DNA from: Flavisolibacter longurius | GTDB lineage: Bacteria; Bacteroidota; Bacteroidia; Chitinophagales; Chitinophagaceae | Length of the DNA: 64,000 nucleotides | Reading direction: 5' to 3' | Assembly: GCA_014163555.1 (NCBI GenBank) | Contig: JACJGO010000007.1 | Span: 124,001 to 188,000 of the forward strand | In this document: piece by piece, positions 1-7,712 of the stretch | Numbering within the stretch: the stretch's first letter is position 1 | Layout of the letters: the number at the start of each line of letters is the position of its first letter | Position numbers and translations under genes: made by a program | Notes under the pieces: model-generated | The model's input: only the letters and a program-made list of their open reading frames with translations | Database searches by the model: none | Told to the model about the DNA's origin: nothing

Positions 1-90
1 GAAAACGCAAGACAGCATATCCGGTCCTTCTGTTTTGAAAAGGTAGCAGAAGCCATTGAAGAACAAATGCAGGAAATAGCAGCAAAATAA
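1..90 (+). CDS. C-terminal end of an upstream protein (partial)
   Basis: Frame 1 is open from the window edge and ends with a TAA at 88-90, giving the last 29 residues, rich in Glu, Gln and Ala and probably helical. The Wzy-like gene starts 3 bases later, so the two are likely co-transcribed. Its position in a polysaccharide locus and the helical tail would fit a glycosyltransferase, but the fragment is too short to recognise and that is a guess from context. Confidence 0.6.
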   Translation, partial: ENARQHIRSFCFEKVAEAIEEQMQEIAAK

Positions 91-93
91 GGC

Positions 94-1497
94 ATGCGTT
101 ATGTGATTCTCACCATCATCTGTTTGGGCTTGTATGCTGTTGTTGGCCTGGGCTTTCTCAGCAGCCTGGCCATCGCCCTTTGGATCTGGTTCCTGCAGGA
201 ACTGTTTGAGAATTCCAATGACAGTATCGCCTTTAAGGAATTTATCCTGACACTCTATGGGATGAACTACCTGTTTTCACCCGCCTTTTCCTACCTGAAC
301 GATGTTAGCAGTGTGTACCGGATGAAGATCCCGGAAGAGGACTATTTTCTCCTGGCCATCCCTTCCATGCTCCTGTTGCGGGCCGGGATGAATCTAATTA
401 AAACGCCGATCTTTCAATTTCATTTTCGCACGGTGCAGTTGCAGTCGGTACTGAACCAAAATGTACTGGTTACCTGGCTCTACGCCGGAACGGTGATCCG
501 CTTTTTTAATTCCTATATCCCGGGCGATCTGTCCTTCTTTTTTTACCTCCTGAGCAGCGTACGGTTTGTAGCCGCCTACGGGCTTTTTGTGATGGATGCC
601 CGGCGGTACAAATGGCACCTCGTGGCGATCCTTTTCCTGGAGCTCCTGATGGCCCTTCAACAGGGGATGTTCCACGATTTTGCCATGTGGCTGATCTTTT
701 TCGGCATTTTCTGGGTTTACATCAAAAAACCTTCCCGCAACCTGAAGCTGGCGCTGGGGGTGGGTGCTGCCTTTCTTTTTTTCATGATCCAGGTGGCCAA
801 ATCCGAATTCCGTTCCAGCCTGGGTACCAATCAGGAGGCCTCGGGGTTGGCTCTTTTTCAGAATGCGGTGGAAAAAAACATGCAAAGCGAAGAGGGTCTG
901 TTCAGCAGCGCCAATACCCAGGGTTCCATGACAAGAGCCAACCAGGCCTGGATCTTTGCCAGTACGGTCAATTATATGGATCATTTCGGTGACCGGCAGG
1001 GGGTGGCCCTTCTGGGCGAATATGCCAAGGCCGCCTTTCTGCCCCGGTTTGTGGCGCCTGATAAAATGAAGGCCGGTGACAAAACAATCTTTAACCGTTT
1101 TTCGGGGCACCGGGTAAATTCCGGGACTTCGATGGGCCTGGGCTTTTTTGCCGACGGGTACATTGCCTACGGGCCCATGGGTACCTATGCCTTTGCCTTT
1201 CTCCTGGGGCTGATCTTTGCCGGCGTGTTCAAGCTGGTGGAAGGCTGGTCCCGCATCTCGCCTTTTTTTATCCTGCTGATGTTTCCCATCCTCCACTACG
1301 CCGTGCGGCCGGATTGTGAAACGCAGACGGTGATGGGACATATTGTCAAAGGCATATTTGTGTTTGGCTGCCTGATGTGGTATTACAGTGTCTATTTTGC
1401 CAAAGTAGTTGACCAGATTGCAAAAGACCAGGCGCTGACCGATGTTTGGAAAAGGAGGCTGGCCGCAGCCCAAAAACGAAAAACCGGCGTACAGTGA
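94..1497 (+). CDS. Wzy-like polysaccharide polymerase (multi-pass membrane protein)
   Basis: A 467-residue inner-membrane protein with about ten hydrophobic segments and a longer soluble loop at roughly residues 230-335. The layout fits O-antigen/exopolysaccharide polymerases, which join lipid-linked repeat units at the outer face of the inner membrane. This family diverges quickly, so the call rests on topology and neighbours rather than on a catalytic motif. It starts 3 bases after the previous stop and ends in a GTGA overlap with the next glycosyltransferase, so it is part of an operon with GT4, exosortase and carbamoyltransferase. From memory, Wzy-like proteins of this kind accompany the XrtY exosortase of Bacteroidota; not verified here. 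Confidence 0.7.
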   Translation: MRYVILTIICLGLYAVVGLGFLSSLAIALWIWFLQELFENSNDSIAFKEFILTLYGMNYLFSPAFSYLNDVSSVYRMKIPEEDYFLLAIPSMLLLRAGMNLIKTPIFQFHFRTVQLQSVLNQNVLVTWLYAGTVIRFFNSYIPGDLSFFFYLLSSVRFVAAYGLFVMDARRYKWHLVAILFLELLMALQQGMFHDFAMWLIFFGIFWVYIKKPSRNLKLALGVGAAFLFFMIQVAKSEFRSSLGTNQEASGLALFQNAVEKNMQSEEGLFSSANTQGSMTRANQAWIFASTVNYMDHFGDRQGVALLGEYAKAAFLPRFVAPDKMKAGDKTIFNRFSGHRVNSGTSMGLGFFADGYIAYGPMGTYAFAFLLGLIFAGVFKLVEGWSRISPFFILLMFPILHYAVRPDCETQTVMGHIVKGIFVFGCLMWYYSVYFAKVVDQIAKDQALTDVWKRRLAAAQKRKTGVQ

Positions 1498-2618
1498 CCC
1501 TCACCATTTATATCGACTGGTTCCTGCCCGCCTACAAGGCCGGCGGCCCGGTGCAAACGGTGGCCAACCTGGTGGCCCGGCCCTTGCCCGGCTGGCAATA
1601 CCGGATCATCACCTCCAACCGGGAATGGGATGGTACGGTCATCAATGTCATGGCCAATCAGTGGCTTTCCTACAATCCCTGGACAAAGGTCTATTATGCC
1701 TCCCGCGGGACTTCCGCGAAGCAGTTGGGAGAGGAATCTGCGATACTTTATCTCAACGGCATCTACTCCTGGTCCTATGTGCTGAAACCCCTCCTGTTTT
1801 CAAAAGCAGGAAAAAAGATCCTGGCGCCCCGGGGCATGCTGCTGGAAGGCGCCCTCTCACAGAAGGCCTGGAAAAAAAGGCTTTATTTACAGCTTTGGAA
1901 ATGGGCAGGTCTGCACCGCAGGGTGGCCTTTCATGCCACGGACGGGGCAGAGGAAGCCGCCATCAAAAAGGTTTTTGGGGCGGGGGTAAAAGTGTACCAG
2001 GTGCCGAACCTGCCAAAAATTATCGCTCCCCAACCCTTGTTCCCAAAACAAAGGGGCGCCCTGGTGCTCCTCACCATTGCGCTGGTTTCGCCCATGAAAA
2101 ACATTCTGCCGGTTCTGAAAGCCCTGGCCAACCTGGAGCAGGCGATAACCTATCACATTTATGGTCCCGTTATCGATCCCGCTTACTGGCAGCAATGCCG
2201 GAAACAGATCCACCGGCTGCCGGCCAATATAGAGGTGGTTTACGGGGGCGAGCTGGATCCCATAAAGGTGACAGAAACCCTGCAAAAAGCGCATGTGTTC
2301 ATCCTGCCCAGCAGGAGCGAAAACTTTGGCCATGCCCTCTACGAGGCCCTCAGTGCCGGCCGGCCGGTCATCACCAGCCATACCACGCCCTGGAACGGGT
2401 TAAAGGAGGCCGGCGCCGGTATCAATCTTGATCCAGGGGAGGGGAAGGCCATCCGGGAAGTTGTTCGCCATTTTGCCGGGATGAACGGCGACGAACTGCA
2501 GGCCTGGAGTACCGGCGCCCGGCACTATGCGGAAAAACGCCTGGACCAGGAGGCCATCCGGGAACAGTACTGCCGGATGTTTTCACCCCCCTGGAGGGAG
2601 AGCAGCACTAGCCGATAA
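1494..2618 (+). CDS. GT4-family glycosyltransferase
   Basis: 374 residues from a GTG at 1494 that overlaps the upstream stop codon as GTGA. An in-frame TTG at 1446 would add 16 basic residues but would overlap the polymerase by 52 bases; the GTG puts the first beta-strand (TLTIYIDWFLPAYKAGG) at the N-terminus as expected for a GT-B fold. The C-terminal half has the retaining GT4 signature, an E-x7-E in SENFGHALYEALSAGRP, which binds the nucleotide sugar. It probably adds one sugar of the surface-polymer repeat unit at the cytosolic membrane face. Donor and acceptor cannot be read from sequence. Confidence 0.85.
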   Translation: MTLTIYIDWFLPAYKAGGPVQTVANLVARPLPGWQYRIITSNREWDGTVINVMANQWLSYNPWTKVYYASRGTSAKQLGEESAILYLNGIYSWSYVLKPLLFSKAGKKILAPRGMLLEGALSQKAWKKRLYLQLWKWAGLHRRVAFHATDGAEEAAIKKVFGAGVKVYQVPNLPKIIAPQPLFPKQRGALVLLTIALVSPMKNILPVLKALANLEQAITYHIYGPVIDPAYWQQCRKQIHRLPANIEVVYGGELDPIKVTETLQKAHVFILPSRSENFGHALYEALSAGRPVITSHTTPWNGLKEAGAGINLDPGEGKAIREVVRHFAGMNGDELQAWSTGARHYAEKRLDQEAIREQYCRMFSPPWRESSTSR

Positions 2619-2628
2619 AAATTCTTCG

Positions 2629-2666
2629 TGTTTCTCGCTGCCTTTGTGTTTTCGTGGTTCAAAAAA
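2629..2666 (+). repeat. Single arm of an intergenic 'TGTGTT...CGTGGTTC' repeat
   Basis: The stretch before the exosortase start (CTTTGTGTTTTCGTGGTTC and flanks) matches the right arm of the element at 34997-35067 (CTGTGTCTCCGTGGTTC). The exosortase reading frame runs through it, which explains the odd hydrophobic N-terminal extension and supports the later ATG at 2700. Confidence 0.5.
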
Positions 2667-2699
2667 AATTACTTTCTCTGTTTCATCGCAATTATTAAA

Positions 2700-3335
2700 A
2701 TGCAACAATACAAACCGATCCTGCTTTACCTGGTAAAATTCCTCGGCCTTTTTGCTGCTCTTTTCTATGGTACAGAGGCCATTATCGGGCTTTCATCCCC
2801 CGGGAATTTTCACAGTACCTTTGTGCAGCAGCACCTGGACTTTATCACTCCGTTCCGGGTATTCTTGCTGGGCAGGGCACAGGACCTGCTATCCCTGTTC
2901 GGCTACCAGACGCGTTTGCACGGGAGCCAGGTACTGGCCTTTAACGGCGGCGCCAGTGTCCTGATGGGGTATGACTGCATTGGCTACGGGGTCCTGAGCT
3001 TCTGGATCGCCTTTGTATTTGCCAACCGGGGCGGCTGGAAAAAAAAGGCGGCCTGGATGGCGGGCGGTTGCCTGGCCCTGGTTAGCGTGAACATTGGCCG
3101 GGCAGCCCTGGTGCTGCTGGCGGCACAGAAAAACTGGGCCATGCCCCTGGGCTGGGACCATCATACCTGGTTCAATATCGTTTCTTATATTCTTATTTTC
3201 GGCATGATCTGGGGCTACGACCGGGCCCAGAAAAAAAAGCAGGGGCCCGGTACCGGGGAGCGCCTCGGCTCCGGAACACACACCCTGTTGAAACCTACGG
3301 CCGAAGACCAATTGTCAATTGGCAACAGGCAATAG
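2700..3335 (+). CDS. Exosortase/archaeosortase family transpeptidase
   Basis: 211 residues, multi-pass membrane protein. It carries the three conserved exosortase residues in order: Cys93 in YDCIGYG, Arg134 in VNIGRAALV and His154/155 in WDHHTWFN. Exosortases cleave and re-attach proteins with a C-terminal sorting tripartite signal and are usually encoded in exopolysaccharide loci, as here. The ATG at 2700 is preferred because the upstream frame consists of repeat sequence (2629-2666). The C-terminal 30 residues after the Lys run are low complexity and contain a 15-base palindrome (3308-3322). The subfamily may be XrtY (neighbours fit, from memory). No substrate with a recognisable sorting signal was seen in the window. 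Confidence 0.85.
   Translation: MQQYKPILLYLVKFLGLFAALFYGTEAIIGLSSPGNFHSTFVQQHLDFITPFRVFLLGRAQDLLSLFGYQTRLHGSQVLAFNGGASVLMGYDCIGYGVLSFWIAFVFANRGGWKKKAAWMAGGCLALVSVNIGRAALVLLAAQKNWAMPLGWDHHTWFNIVSYILIFGMIWGYDRAQKKKQGPGTGERLGSGTHTLLKPTAEDQLSIGNRQ
3308..3322. repeat. 15-base odd palindrome at the end of the exosortase gene
   Basis: CCAATTG-T-CAATTGG, a perfect 7-base inverted repeat around one base, inside the last codons of the exosortase gene. It could form a small hairpin at the mRNA end, but no T-run follows, so a terminator role is weak. Confidence 0.4.
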
Positions 3336-3445
3336 GCAAGCAGGAAAAGCTGTCCTGCCAACCATTTCAACGGAAGGCATACAACAAAACGAATTGGAAA
3401 GAACAACCCTAAACCCTTAACTCCAAACTCCTAACGCCGAACCCT

Positions 3446-5209
3446 ATGGTGATCCTTGGTATCAACGCCTATCATGCTGACGCATCTGCCGCCATTTTTG
3501 TGGACGGTCGGATGGTTGCCGCCAGCGAAGAAGAACGCTTCCGGCGGGTAAAACACTGGGCGGGCTTTCCTTCCCGGGCCATCAAGTTTTGCCTGGAAGA
3601 AGCCGGGCTCTCTCTTGAACAGGTGGACCAGGTTGCGATCGGACGCGATCCCCGCGCAAAAATCTGGAAAAAGCTCTTTTTCCTTGCCGCCCACCCGGGG
3701 GGCAGCTGGACCGCTGTAAAAGGGCGGCTGGCCAATGCGAAGAAAGTTGGGTCCATTGAGAGCGAGCTTTCCTCACTTTCCGGCCTGCCGGCCAAAACCA
3801 TCGCGCCGAAAATTGTGAACGTAGAGCACCACCGGAGCCACCTGGCTTCCGCCTTCTTTGCGTCTCCGTTTGAAGAAGCGGCCTGCGTATCCATCGACGG
3901 CTCGGGCGACTTTACCACCACCATGATTGCCGTGGGCAAGGGAAACAGGATCGAGATTATAGACTCGGTCGATTTTCCGCATTCCATGGGGATCTTTTAT
4001 TCGGCCTTCACCCAGCTCCTGGGCTTTCCGCATTACGGCGACGAATACAAAGTAATGGGGATGGCCCCCTATGGCGAACCCAAATATGTTCACCTGCTGG
4101 AAGAGGTGGTCAGGCTGCGGTCCGATGGTCTATTCCGCCTGAATCTGGACTATTTCCGCCCCGCCACCAAGGGGATTATTTCCTACGGAGAGGACAATAT
4201 CCCCGTGGTAGCACCCCTCTACAGCAACCGGATGATCGAGACATTCGGCCAGCCCCGTAAAAAAGAAGAACCGCTGGAGAACTACCACAAAGACTTGGCC
4301 GCCTCCGTGCAGCGCATGACCGAAAAAGCGATCTTCCATATCCTGAACCACCTGCAAAAACGCACCGGCCTGCAAAACCTTTGCCTTGCCGGCGGGGTGG
4401 CACAAAACTCCGTGGCAAATGGCAAGATCACCCGTAACACGCCATTCACGAACGTTTACATTCCATCAGCCGGCCACGATGCGGGTATTTCAATGGGTTC
4501 GGCGCTGTTTGTACAGCACCAGGTAGGGAACCTGCCAAGACAAACTGCGATCCGCTCCGCCTATACCGGCACCCATTTCACCAACGAAGAGATCAAGGGC
4601 CTCCTGCAGGAAAAGGGGATTGCCTATACCGAACTGGCGGACGAACCCCTGTTTGAAAAAATTTCAGGCTGTTTGGAAGCCGGCGGCGTGGTGGGCTGGT
4701 TCAACGGCCGGGCCGAATTTGGCCCACGTGCCTTGGGGGGCCGCTCCATTCTGGCCGATCCCCGCAGGCCCGATGCCAAAGAGATCCTGAATAGCAAAAT
4801 CAAGCGGCGGGAGAGCTTCCGGCCTTTTGCGCCTTCCATCCTGAAGGAACACGTGGCCGACTATTTTGAGCTGACCGAAGAAGTGCCCTTTATGGAAAAA
4901 GTATTTCCCATAAAAAAAGAGAAAAGGGCCGAGGTGCCGGCCGTCACCCATGTGGATGGATCGGGGCGGCTGCAAACGGTGGACAAAGCGATTTCGCCAC
5001 GCTATTACAATCTGATCCACACCTTCTATCAAAACACCGGTGTACCCATTCTACTTAATACCTCATTCAATGAAAATGAGCCCATTGTCAACTCTCCTGC
5101 GGAAGCCCTCGCCTGTTACCTACGGACAGATATGGACATGTTGGTCATGGAAAATATACTTCTCGAACGGAAACTGGGGACGAAAAAACTAAGGGTTTCT
5201 ACCAGCTGA
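3446..5209 (+). CDS. Carbamoyltransferase (NodU/CmcH family)
   Basis: 587 residues, the usual length of the two-domain NodU/CmcH/TobZ enzymes. The N-terminal kinase-like (YrdC/Kae1-fold) part starts MVILGINAYHADASA and has the metal-binding histidines in EHHRSHLASAF near residue 128. The C-terminal part has LNTSFNENEPIV and the ATP-binding loop around GRAEFGPRALGGRSILAD. Family members transfer carbamoyl from carbamoyl phosphate via carbamoyl-AMP to a hydroxyl of a sugar or antibiotic. In this locus the likely target is a sugar of the exopolysaccharide. It follows the exosortase by 110 bases and ends at a clear terminator (5248-5268), closing the operon. Confidence 0.92.
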   Translation: MVILGINAYHADASAAIFVDGRMVAASEEERFRRVKHWAGFPSRAIKFCLEEAGLSLEQVDQVAIGRDPRAKIWKKLFFLAAHPGGSWTAVKGRLANAKKVGSIESELSSLSGLPAKTIAPKIVNVEHHRSHLASAFFASPFEEAACVSIDGSGDFTTTMIAVGKGNRIEIIDSVDFPHSMGIFYSAFTQLLGFPHYGDEYKVMGMAPYGEPKYVHLLEEVVRLRSDGLFRLNLDYFRPATKGIISYGEDNIPVVAPLYSNRMIETFGQPRKKEEPLENYHKDLAASVQRMTEKAIFHILNHLQKRTGLQNLCLAGGVAQNSVANGKITRNTPFTNVYIPSAGHDAGISMGSALFVQHQVGNLPRQTAIRSAYTGTHFTNEEIKGLLQEKGIAYTELADEPLFEKISGCLEAGGVVGWFNGRAEFGPRALGGRSILADPRRPDAKEILNSKIKRRESFRPFAPSILKEHVADYFELTEEVPFMEKVFPIKKEKRAEVPAVTHVDGSGRLQTVDKAISPRYYNLIHTFYQNTGVPILLNTSFNENEPIVNSPAEALACYLRTDMDMLVMENILLERKLGTKKLRVSTS

Positions 5210-5247
5210 AACCAAAGGGAAATCCATAGGAGGCGAAAGTTTACGTT

Positions 5248-5268
5248 CCCGTATTTTTACGGGTTTTT
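5248..5268 (+). terminator. Rho-independent terminator after carbamoyltransferase
   Basis: Stem CCCGTA / TACGGG with a TTTT loop, followed directly by TTTTT. It lies 38 bases after the carbamoyltransferase stop and separates it from the GT2 gene. Confidence 0.75.
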
Positions 5269-5360
5269 GGTTAAATAATTTCTTTTTTTAGCGAGAATGA
5301 TTACTTTAACCGCCGAAACGAAAATCACCACCAAAATTTTAACCCACTAACTGCCACCAT

Positions 5361-6185
5361 ATGAAAGTTAGTCTCATCACCGTAACCTGCAATTCCGAAA
5401 AATACCTGGCAAACTGCATCGAATCGGTACGGTTCCAGGACTATCCCAACATAGAATACATTGTCATCGACGGCGCTTCTACTGATAGCACCGTTTCCAT
5501 CATCCGTGGGGCCGGTGGTGTCATCGATAAATGGATTTCCGAAAAAGATGGGGGCATGTACGATGCCATCAACAAGGGCATGCGCATGGCCACCGGAGAC
5601 ATCATAGGGATTCTGAACAGCGATGATATGCTGGCCACCAAGCAAACGATCACCAATATTGTGGCTTGTTTTAGCCAAAAAGGGGTCGACTCGGTCTTTG
5701 GCGACTTGGTCTATGTCGATGAAGAGGATACTTCCCGCATTTACCGGTACTGGAAAGGGGCAGCCTACAACCGCAAGGCCTTCCATTTTGGTTGGATGCC
5801 GGCCCATCCCACCTTTTATATCCGGAGAGAACTGGTGGAAGCCTTAGGGGGCTACGAAACCCACTTTTTCTCGGCGGCTGATTTTGAATTCATGACGCGC
5901 TATCTTTACAAACACAGGATAAGTGCCGCCTACCTGCCGGAGCTGATCGTCAAAATGCGCAAGGGTGGCATGAGCAACTGTGGCTGGCACCGCCGCCTGC
6001 GGGCCAACCGCCGCGATTACCTGGCCCTGAAGCGCAATGGCGTACCTTTTCCCTTATTCGCATCCGTCATAAAACCCCTGCGCAAACTTCCGCAGTTTAT
6101 AAGCTTCTTCAACCGGAATAAGGAAGCAAAGGCAAAGGAACGGCAGAAAGAGTTGGTTCCGGTTTTTAGCGAACTAAGGGCCTAG
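5361..6185 (+). CDS. GT2-family glycosyltransferase (WcaE-like)
   Basis: 274 residues with a GT-A fold. The N-terminus MKVSLITVTCNSEKYL is the classic first strand and nucleotide-binding loop; VIDGASTDST and the metal-binding acidic motif in GILNSDDMLA (about residue 92) follow. The C-terminal WMPAHPTFYIRRELVE stretch is typical of the WcaE/colanic-acid type subgroup. It inverts configuration and probably adds a sugar to the lipid-linked repeat unit at the cytosolic membrane face. It has its own terminator (6247-6268) and a terminator upstream, so it is likely a single transcription unit next to the polymerase operon. Confidence 0.9.
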   Translation: MKVSLITVTCNSEKYLANCIESVRFQDYPNIEYIVIDGASTDSTVSIIRGAGGVIDKWISEKDGGMYDAINKGMRMATGDIIGILNSDDMLATKQTITNIVACFSQKGVDSVFGDLVYVDEEDTSRIYRYWKGAAYNRKAFHFGWMPAHPTFYIRRELVEALGGYETHFFSAADFEFMTRYLYKHRISAAYLPELIVKMRKGGMSNCGWHRRLRANRRDYLALKRNGVPFPLFASVIKPLRKLPQFISFFNRNKEAKAKERQKELVPVFSELRA

Positions 6186-6246
6186 GTTTGATTCTGGAAA
6201 AAATGAGAAACCTGGGATAATTTTTTAATCAAGGACAATACTTGGT

Positions 6247-6268
6247 AACCTGCTTCGGCAGGTTTTTT
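6247..6268 (+). terminator. UUCG-tetraloop terminator after GT2 gene
   Basis: Perfect 7-base stem AACCTGC / GCAGGTT closed by a TTCG loop and followed by TTTT. Placed 61 bases after the GT2 stop. No further gene is visible before the convergent methyltransferase stop at 6458. Confidence 0.85.
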
Positions 6269-6457
6269 ATGTTCCGGTCGCAACAAATCCAACAACCCTC
6301 TTTTCGGGTAGTTGACAACGATGTAAGCTTTTTCTTTACAACAAAAGCAACGCTGAAAGGAAAGAAATCTGATGAGCGAACATCCCTTCGGCAGGAGCGG
6401 GGTGACAATACTTTCAAAGGGGCATATGGACAGCAGCAGGAGGCCCTCCGGTCGCCG

Positions 6458-7147
6458 TCAGAGACAAATTTTTTCGTAGACAAAGAAATCGGTAAGGACG
6501 GCTTGCGGGGAGGGACTTTCCACCGGCGCCGGGGGGCGAATGTGATCGATTAGCCGAAAGCTGCTGGCATGTTGCTCTACCCATTCGGTGAAAATCCTGT
6601 TCCGCACATGGGCAGCTTTTAAGGCATAATGATTATCCCCCGTATTGCTCGAATAAATGACAACATAGCGGTTGGAAGCGGCAAATAACGTTTGCATATA
6701 CCCGTGGTAAACAGTATCCTCCACCAGGTGGTAGATCACATCCAGGCTAAGAACCAGATCAGCTTTTTCATGGGCGTAGGAAGAAGCCAGCGCAAAGCGT
6801 TTAGAAGCATCGGTTGCATAGGCCTCTTGGCAACGGGACAACACGGTTTCGCTGACATCAAAACCAAGGTAATTGGGAAAATCTAAATATTGCAATTGGT
6901 TGCCGTCTCCGCAGCCAAATTCAATAACGGATTTTATTCCCTGCGTGTGCACAAAGCGGTTAAGAAAGGCGGCCTTGTATTCGGCAGCCAGGTGGTAAGA
7001 GCCTGCACCCGAATCACCGCCTCGCCTGTACCGGTCTTCCCAGTAGGCCGCCGAACCCTTAAATTTCCGGTGCACAAAATACCGGCTGTAAAAGGAGAGG
7101 GCCAGCTTGCCCAGGAAAGGAATTTTTTTGATCGTTTCCTTCAACAT
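6458..7147 (-). CDS. SAM-dependent methyltransferase (class I)
   Basis: 229 residues. Motif I is VIEFGCGDGNQLQYL at about residue 85, followed by acidic GFDVSETVL and the motif IV region ADLVLSLDVIYHLVED, as in class I Rossmann methyltransferases. The N-terminal 40 residues (basic, with KFKGSAAYWEDRY) resemble methyltransferases found in polysaccharide clusters, so methylation of a sugar is plausible but unproven. It is convergent with the GT2 gene and separated from the next gene by a long non-coding gap. Confidence 0.8.
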   Translation of the reverse strand: MLKETIKKIPFLGKLALSFYSRYFVHRKFKGSAAYWEDRYRRGGDSGAGSYHLAAEYKAAFLNRFVHTQGIKSVIEFGCGDGNQLQYLDFPNYLGFDVSETVLSRCQEAYATDASKRFALASSYAHEKADLVLSLDVIYHLVEDTVYHGYMQTLFAASNRYVVIYSSNTGDNHYALKAAHVRNRIFTEWVEQHASSFRLIDHIRPPAPVESPSPQAVLTDFFVYEKICL

Positions 7148-7259
7148 GAATCGTCAAGATAAGCAAATATCAGTTGGAGGGTTAGTCGGTAACGATGCAG
7201 GCCTCTCGTTGTTTTGCAATTGAGTAGAGGAAACCATTCCCCCATACCGGCTACGTTCA

Positions 7260-7284
7260 GGCCATACATCTGGTTCGTATGGCC
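7260..7284. repeat. Inverted repeat GGCCATAC / GTATGGCC
   Basis: Perfect 8-base stem with a 9-base loop and no T-run on either side. Possibly a protein-binding site or RNA hairpin in the intergenic region; function unknown. Confidence 0.45.
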
Positions 7285-7680
7285 GGTGCGTCAGACCGCT
7301 CGTCCTCCCTCAGTACAATCTAGGAATAGTATCGCAATTTGTAGGAAAGCAGGAGCCAGGAACACTGTCGTCGGCTCGAAACAGTGGCTACAGGCGAGCC
7401 CGTTGTATCTAAAATACTAACCTTTTTATTCGCAAGCATGGCTGATAATTGCAGGATGTAAGCGCTACTTTACATGTTTACGGTTATGTCCAAATGGCAT
7501 CTGCAGCCAGCAAAAACAACCGCCAAAAAGAAAAAAGGATGGTAACGCCAACGGTTGCAACAACGATAGGAAGCATGCCGGCAGGAAACAAAGGATCCTG
7601 TGGCCGCCGAGAAAATAAAAGTTTCAGGAAAGGGTCTCAGAAAACAAACAATTCCTTAACGGTCGATGGCTGCAGTTTTG

Positions 7681-7689
7681 TACCCTTGC
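7681..7689 (+). promoter_or_regulatory. Putative -7 box for beta-helix protein
   Basis: TACCCTTGC matches the Bacteroidota -7 pattern TAnnTTTGC with one mismatch. Transcription would start near 7692, 21 bases before the ATG at 7713, which supports that start. Confidence 0.4.
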
Positions 7690-7712
7690 ACTCACCCATC
7701 AAAAAGCTACGT

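Larger units (their letters stand above)
7148..7712. other. Non-coding gap with one hairpin
   Basis: No convincing gene in 565 bases. The frame leading into the beta-helix protein is open from 7449 but its residues look random (basic, no signal peptide) until the ATG at 7713. The only clear structure is the hairpin at 7260-7284. Confidence 0.5.

Noticed and set aside
394-1473. Long open frame on the minus strand opposite the polymerase
   Set aside because: It mirrors the membrane-protein gene on the plus strand, has shadow composition (His-, Gln- and Lys-rich) and no recognisable domain.
1446-1493. TTG start 48 bases upstream for the GT4 gene
   Set aside because: It would overlap the polymerase by 52 bases and adds only a random basic extension; the GTG at 1494 with GTGA coupling fits better.
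3336-3445. Short gene for an exosortase substrate between exosortase and carbamoyltransferase
   Set aside because: The 110 bases hold no open frame with a signal peptide and sorting signal.
7449-7712. N-terminal extension of the beta-helix protein
   Set aside because: The extra 88 residues have random composition and would bury the signal peptide; a -7 box lies inside this region.
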